From: Kiritimatiellota bacterium
GTDB lineage: Bacteria; Verrucomicrobiota; Kiritimatiellia; RFP12; UBA1067
Assembly (NCBI GenBank): GCA_009778475.1
Contig: WRJS01000031.1
Span: 1 to 34,105 of the forward strand
DNA length: 34,105 nt
Reading direction: 5' to 3'
Each line of letters opens with the position of its first letter. Position 1 is the stretch's first letter. The notes beneath the pieces were generated by a model. That model had not been told where the DNA came from and searched no databases. It saw nothing but the letters and a program-made list of their open reading frames with translations. The position numbers were made by a program, and so were the translations under genes. This document shows positions 32,360 to 34,105 of the stretch, piece by piece.

Positions 32360-33556
32360 ATGAGTAGTCAGAGGGTTCGGGTCGTCGAGGGTGCCATCAT
32401 TTGGGTGATTGCGGCGGTGTGTTTGGTGACGCTGGGGTGGTATGCCGCTCATTTTTATTCGCTGGGGAAGTCCAGGGGCGGTATGGGCGGTATGGGCGCG
32501 GGGGTGCCGAAGGTGGTCGTGAAGGCGGTGGAGGAGGGGGTCGTGAACCCGCCGCGTAAGTTCATCGGTCATGTGGAGGCGATGGAGGCGGCGGAGGTGA
32601 AGGCGCGGGTGGGCGGTTACCTGAAGGAGATCGCGTTCGAGGAGGGCGCGGTAGTCAAGGAGGGCGATCTGCTGTTCACCATCGATGATGAGGATTACAC
32701 GGCGCGGGTGGCGCAGCGCAGGGCGGACATCGCGAAGGCGGAGGCGATGCTGGAGCGGTCGGGGTCGGTGCTGGAGCGTGTGGAGAATGTGCTGAAGCGT
32801 CTGGAGGCGGTGGACGCGCGGAGCGTGTCGGCGCTGGACTTGGACAATGCGCGGGCGGATGTCTTGACGGCGAAGGCGGATGTCTCGACGGCGAAGGCGG
32901 CGCTGGTGGAGGCGCAGACGCATCTGGTCTCGGCGGAGATTGACTTGAAGCACACGAGGGTGTATGCGCCGGTCACGGGGAAGATCGGGCGCAGGCTGGT
33001 GTCGAGGGGGGATTACGTCGTGCCGGCGGCGGCGCTGGTGCGGGTGGTGCAGTTGGACCCGGTGCGGGTGGTGTTCTCGGTGACGGATCGCGATTTCGTG
33101 GAGTTCAAGACGCGCGCGGAGGTGCGGGGGGACAGTGAGAAGATCCGGGCGCGGATCGTGCTGCCGACGGGGGCGGAGTATGGGTCGCCGGGGATATGGG
33201 ATTTCTTTGACAACAGTATGTCGGAGCAGACGGCGTCGCTGACGGTGTGGATGCGGGCGGAGAACAGGGAGGGGGTGCTGCTGCCGGGGACGTATGTGAA
33301 TGTGCTGGTGGAGGGGTCGGCGGTGGAGCCGTCGCCGGTGGTGGACGTGGCGGCGGTGCGGCGGAGCCAGCAGGGCGCGTCGGTGTTCCGCGTGGGCGCG
33401 TCGAACACGGTGGAGGCGGTGCGCGTGACGCTGGGGCTGGCGACGGAGCGGCTGGTGGCGGTTGAGTCGGGCCTTGCCGTGGGCGACCGTGTGATTGTGG
33501 AGGGCCTCCAGAATGTGCGCGCGGGGGCGGTGGTGGAAGTGGTGGAAAAAAATTAG
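32360..33556 (+). CDS. RND efflux membrane-fusion protein (AcrA/MexA family)
   Basis: This 398-residue periplasmic adaptor has an N-terminal membrane helix (about 12-31) instead of a lipoprotein signal. The family layout is clear: a barrel-sandwich half (EAAEVKARVGGYLKEIAFEEGAVVKEGDLLFTIDDEDY), a long coiled-coil hairpin (about 110-185), and the second lipoyl half (DLKHTRVYAPVTGKIGRRLVSRGDYV). A beta-barrel and a membrane-proximal domain follow. It links the inner-membrane pump encoded next to an outer-membrane channel. AAGGGAAACG lies before the start at 32360. Its TAG stop lies inside the long inverted repeat that separates it from the pump gene. Confidence 0.95.
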   Translation: MSSQRVRVVEGAIIWVIAAVCLVTLGWYAAHFYSLGKSRGGMGGMGAGVPKVVVKAVEEGVVNPPRKFIGHVEAMEAAEVKARVGGYLKEIAFEEGAVVKEGDLLFTIDDEDYTARVAQRRADIAKAEAMLERSGSVLERVENVLKRLEAVDARSVSALDLDNARADVLTAKADVSTAKAALVEAQTHLVSAEIDLKHTRVYAPVTGKIGRRLVSRGDYVVPAAALVRVVQLDPVRVVFSVTDRDFVEFKTRAEVRGDSEKIRARIVLPTGAEYGSPGIWDFFDNSMSEQTASLTVWMRAENREGVLLPGTYVNVLVEGSAVEPSPVVDVAAVRRSQQGASVFRVGASNTVEAVRVTLGLATERLVAVESGLAVGDRVIVEGLQNVRAGAVVEVVEKN

Positions 33557-33630
33557 GAATTAGAAATTAGGAATTAGGAATGGGGAAGAAGAAAAAAAGA
33601 TTCCTAATTCCTAATTTCTAATTTCTAATT
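33551..33630. repeat. 31-bp inverted repeat of the ATTAGGA word between MFP and pump genes
   Basis: AATTAGGAATTAGAAATTAG and the next 11 bases (33551-33581) pair with 33600-33630 at 30 of 31 positions around an 18-base purine loop. The left arm contains the fusion-protein stop codon, and the right arm ends four bases before the CAGGAG ribosome site of the pump gene. Confidence 0.95.
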
Positions 33631-33646
33631 CTCACAGGAGCAATTT

Positions 33647-34105
33647 ATGTTGTCGAAGTTTTTCATTGAGCGGCCGCGGTTCGCGATGGTGATTGCGACG
33701 GTGCTGTCGCTGGCGGGGGTGATGGCGTTGATGAACCTGCCCATCACGCAGTACCCGCCGATCACGCCGCCGCAGGTCGTGGTGATGATGCGTTCGCCGG
33801 GGGCGAACGCGCTGGACATCGCCAAGACGATTGCCACGCCGCTGGAGGAGCAGATCAACGGCGTGGAGGGGATGCTCTATATGTCCTCGGATTGCGATGA
33901 CATGGGCAACTACGCGCTGACCGTCACGTTCGAGGTCGGCACGGATCTGAACATCAACATGGTGAAGGTTCAGAACCGCATCGCGCAGGCGACGCCGCGC
34001 TTGCCCAAGGAGGCGGTGGACATGGGCGTCACGGTGGAGACGCGCTCGGCGGACATCATGGGCTTCTTCTATGTGCAGTCGCCGAACGGGACGTACACCT
34101 CGCTG
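33647..34105 (+). CDS. RND efflux pump, inner-membrane transporter (N-terminal part, cut by window end)
   Basis: The 153 residues visible match the start of AcrB/MexB-type pumps. They comprise MLSKFFIERPRFAMVIATV, a first membrane helix, ITQYPPITPPQVVVMMRSPGANALD, the porter-domain segment ATPLEEQINGVEGMLYMSSD and VKVQNRIAQATPRLPKEAV. CAGGAG lies six bases before the ATG. Family members are about 1030-1060 residues, so some 85 percent of the gene lies beyond the window. It is the second gene of the fusion-protein operon and uses the proton gradient to export drugs, bile-like compounds or other small molecules. Confidence 0.95.
   Translation, partial: MLSKFFIERPRFAMVIATVLSLAGVMALMNLPITQYPPITPPQVVVMMRSPGANALDIAKTIATPLEEQINGVEGMLYMSSDCDDMGNYALTVTFEVGTDLNINMVKVQNRIAQATPRLPKEAVDMGVTVETRSADIMGFFYVQSPNGTYTSL

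Noticed and set aside
1-34105. tRNA, rRNA, riboswitch or CRISPR loci
   Set aside because: No T-loop GTTCGANTCC-type motif with a cloverleaf, no rRNA core sequence and no spaced direct repeats were seen by eye; a covariance-model scan would be needed to exclude small RNAs.

Overview
This GC-rich bacterial window most likely comes from the PVC group, with Kiritimatiellota or Lentisphaerota the best guess. The guess rests on gene content only: a secreted formylglycine-type sulfatase, GH71/99-like and GH123-like carbohydrate enzymes, a large HzsA-like single-haem HEAT protein, and intergenic DNA full of dispersed short repeats. A lone RnfE and a class I (Fe-S) fumarase alpha subunit fit an anaerobe. 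Position 1 lies inside a (GAGCC)n tract and the last base lies inside an RND pump gene, so both ends are cut.

Layout. 1-1738: GAGCC microsatellite, then a NodT-type outer-membrane efflux lipoprotein. 1782-3387 (minus): class I fumarase alpha subunit and a stand-alone IMP cyclohydrolase. 3567-7316 (minus): a surface-polysaccharide cluster of two membrane-anchored deacetylases, a family 2 glycosyltransferase and a CgeB-like glycosyltransferase. 7718-9682: a secreted Pro/Tyr-rich repeat protein with a Cys cluster, followed by a Nudix hydrolase. 10341-13246 (minus): rnfE, then clpP-clpX. 13247-16096: a repeat-dense island holding one tyrosine recombinase and gene debris. 16097-20044 (minus): the HzsA-like/HEAT cytochrome. 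20692-25419: adk-map-rpmJ-rpsM-rpsK-rpsD-rpoA-rplQ, closed by a clear hairpin terminator. 25480-32157: sulfatase, GH71/99-like enzyme, a small membrane protein and a GH123-like enzyme. 32360-end: an RND membrane-fusion protein and the start of its pump, behind a promoter that overlaps a palindromic operator.

The secreted enzymes suggest growth on sulfated or complex glycans. The polysaccharide cluster would build or trim the cell's own envelope glycans. The efflux genes at the two ends are parts of the same kind of tripartite pump, but the window does not show whether they work together.

The most unusual feature is the intergenic DNA. Nearly every gap is built from a small set of recurring modules: AT-rich periodic words (TAGTTT, ATTAGGA, ATTATGAATT and TTTAGATT types), a GACAGGATTA word, a CACAAAGG/CACAATGG word, and GC-rich modules (GGAGGGCGAGCGTCCCCG, GGGAGCGCAAGGCTTCCGCC, GAGACGGATgATtATCCGTCTC, CCCCATTGGCGCGGCG). 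Several form long near-perfect inverted repeats inside operons, some run into the 3' ends of genes, and one sits at the break of a truncated gene duplicate. I recognise no standard mobile element, CRISPR array, tRNA or rRNA here.
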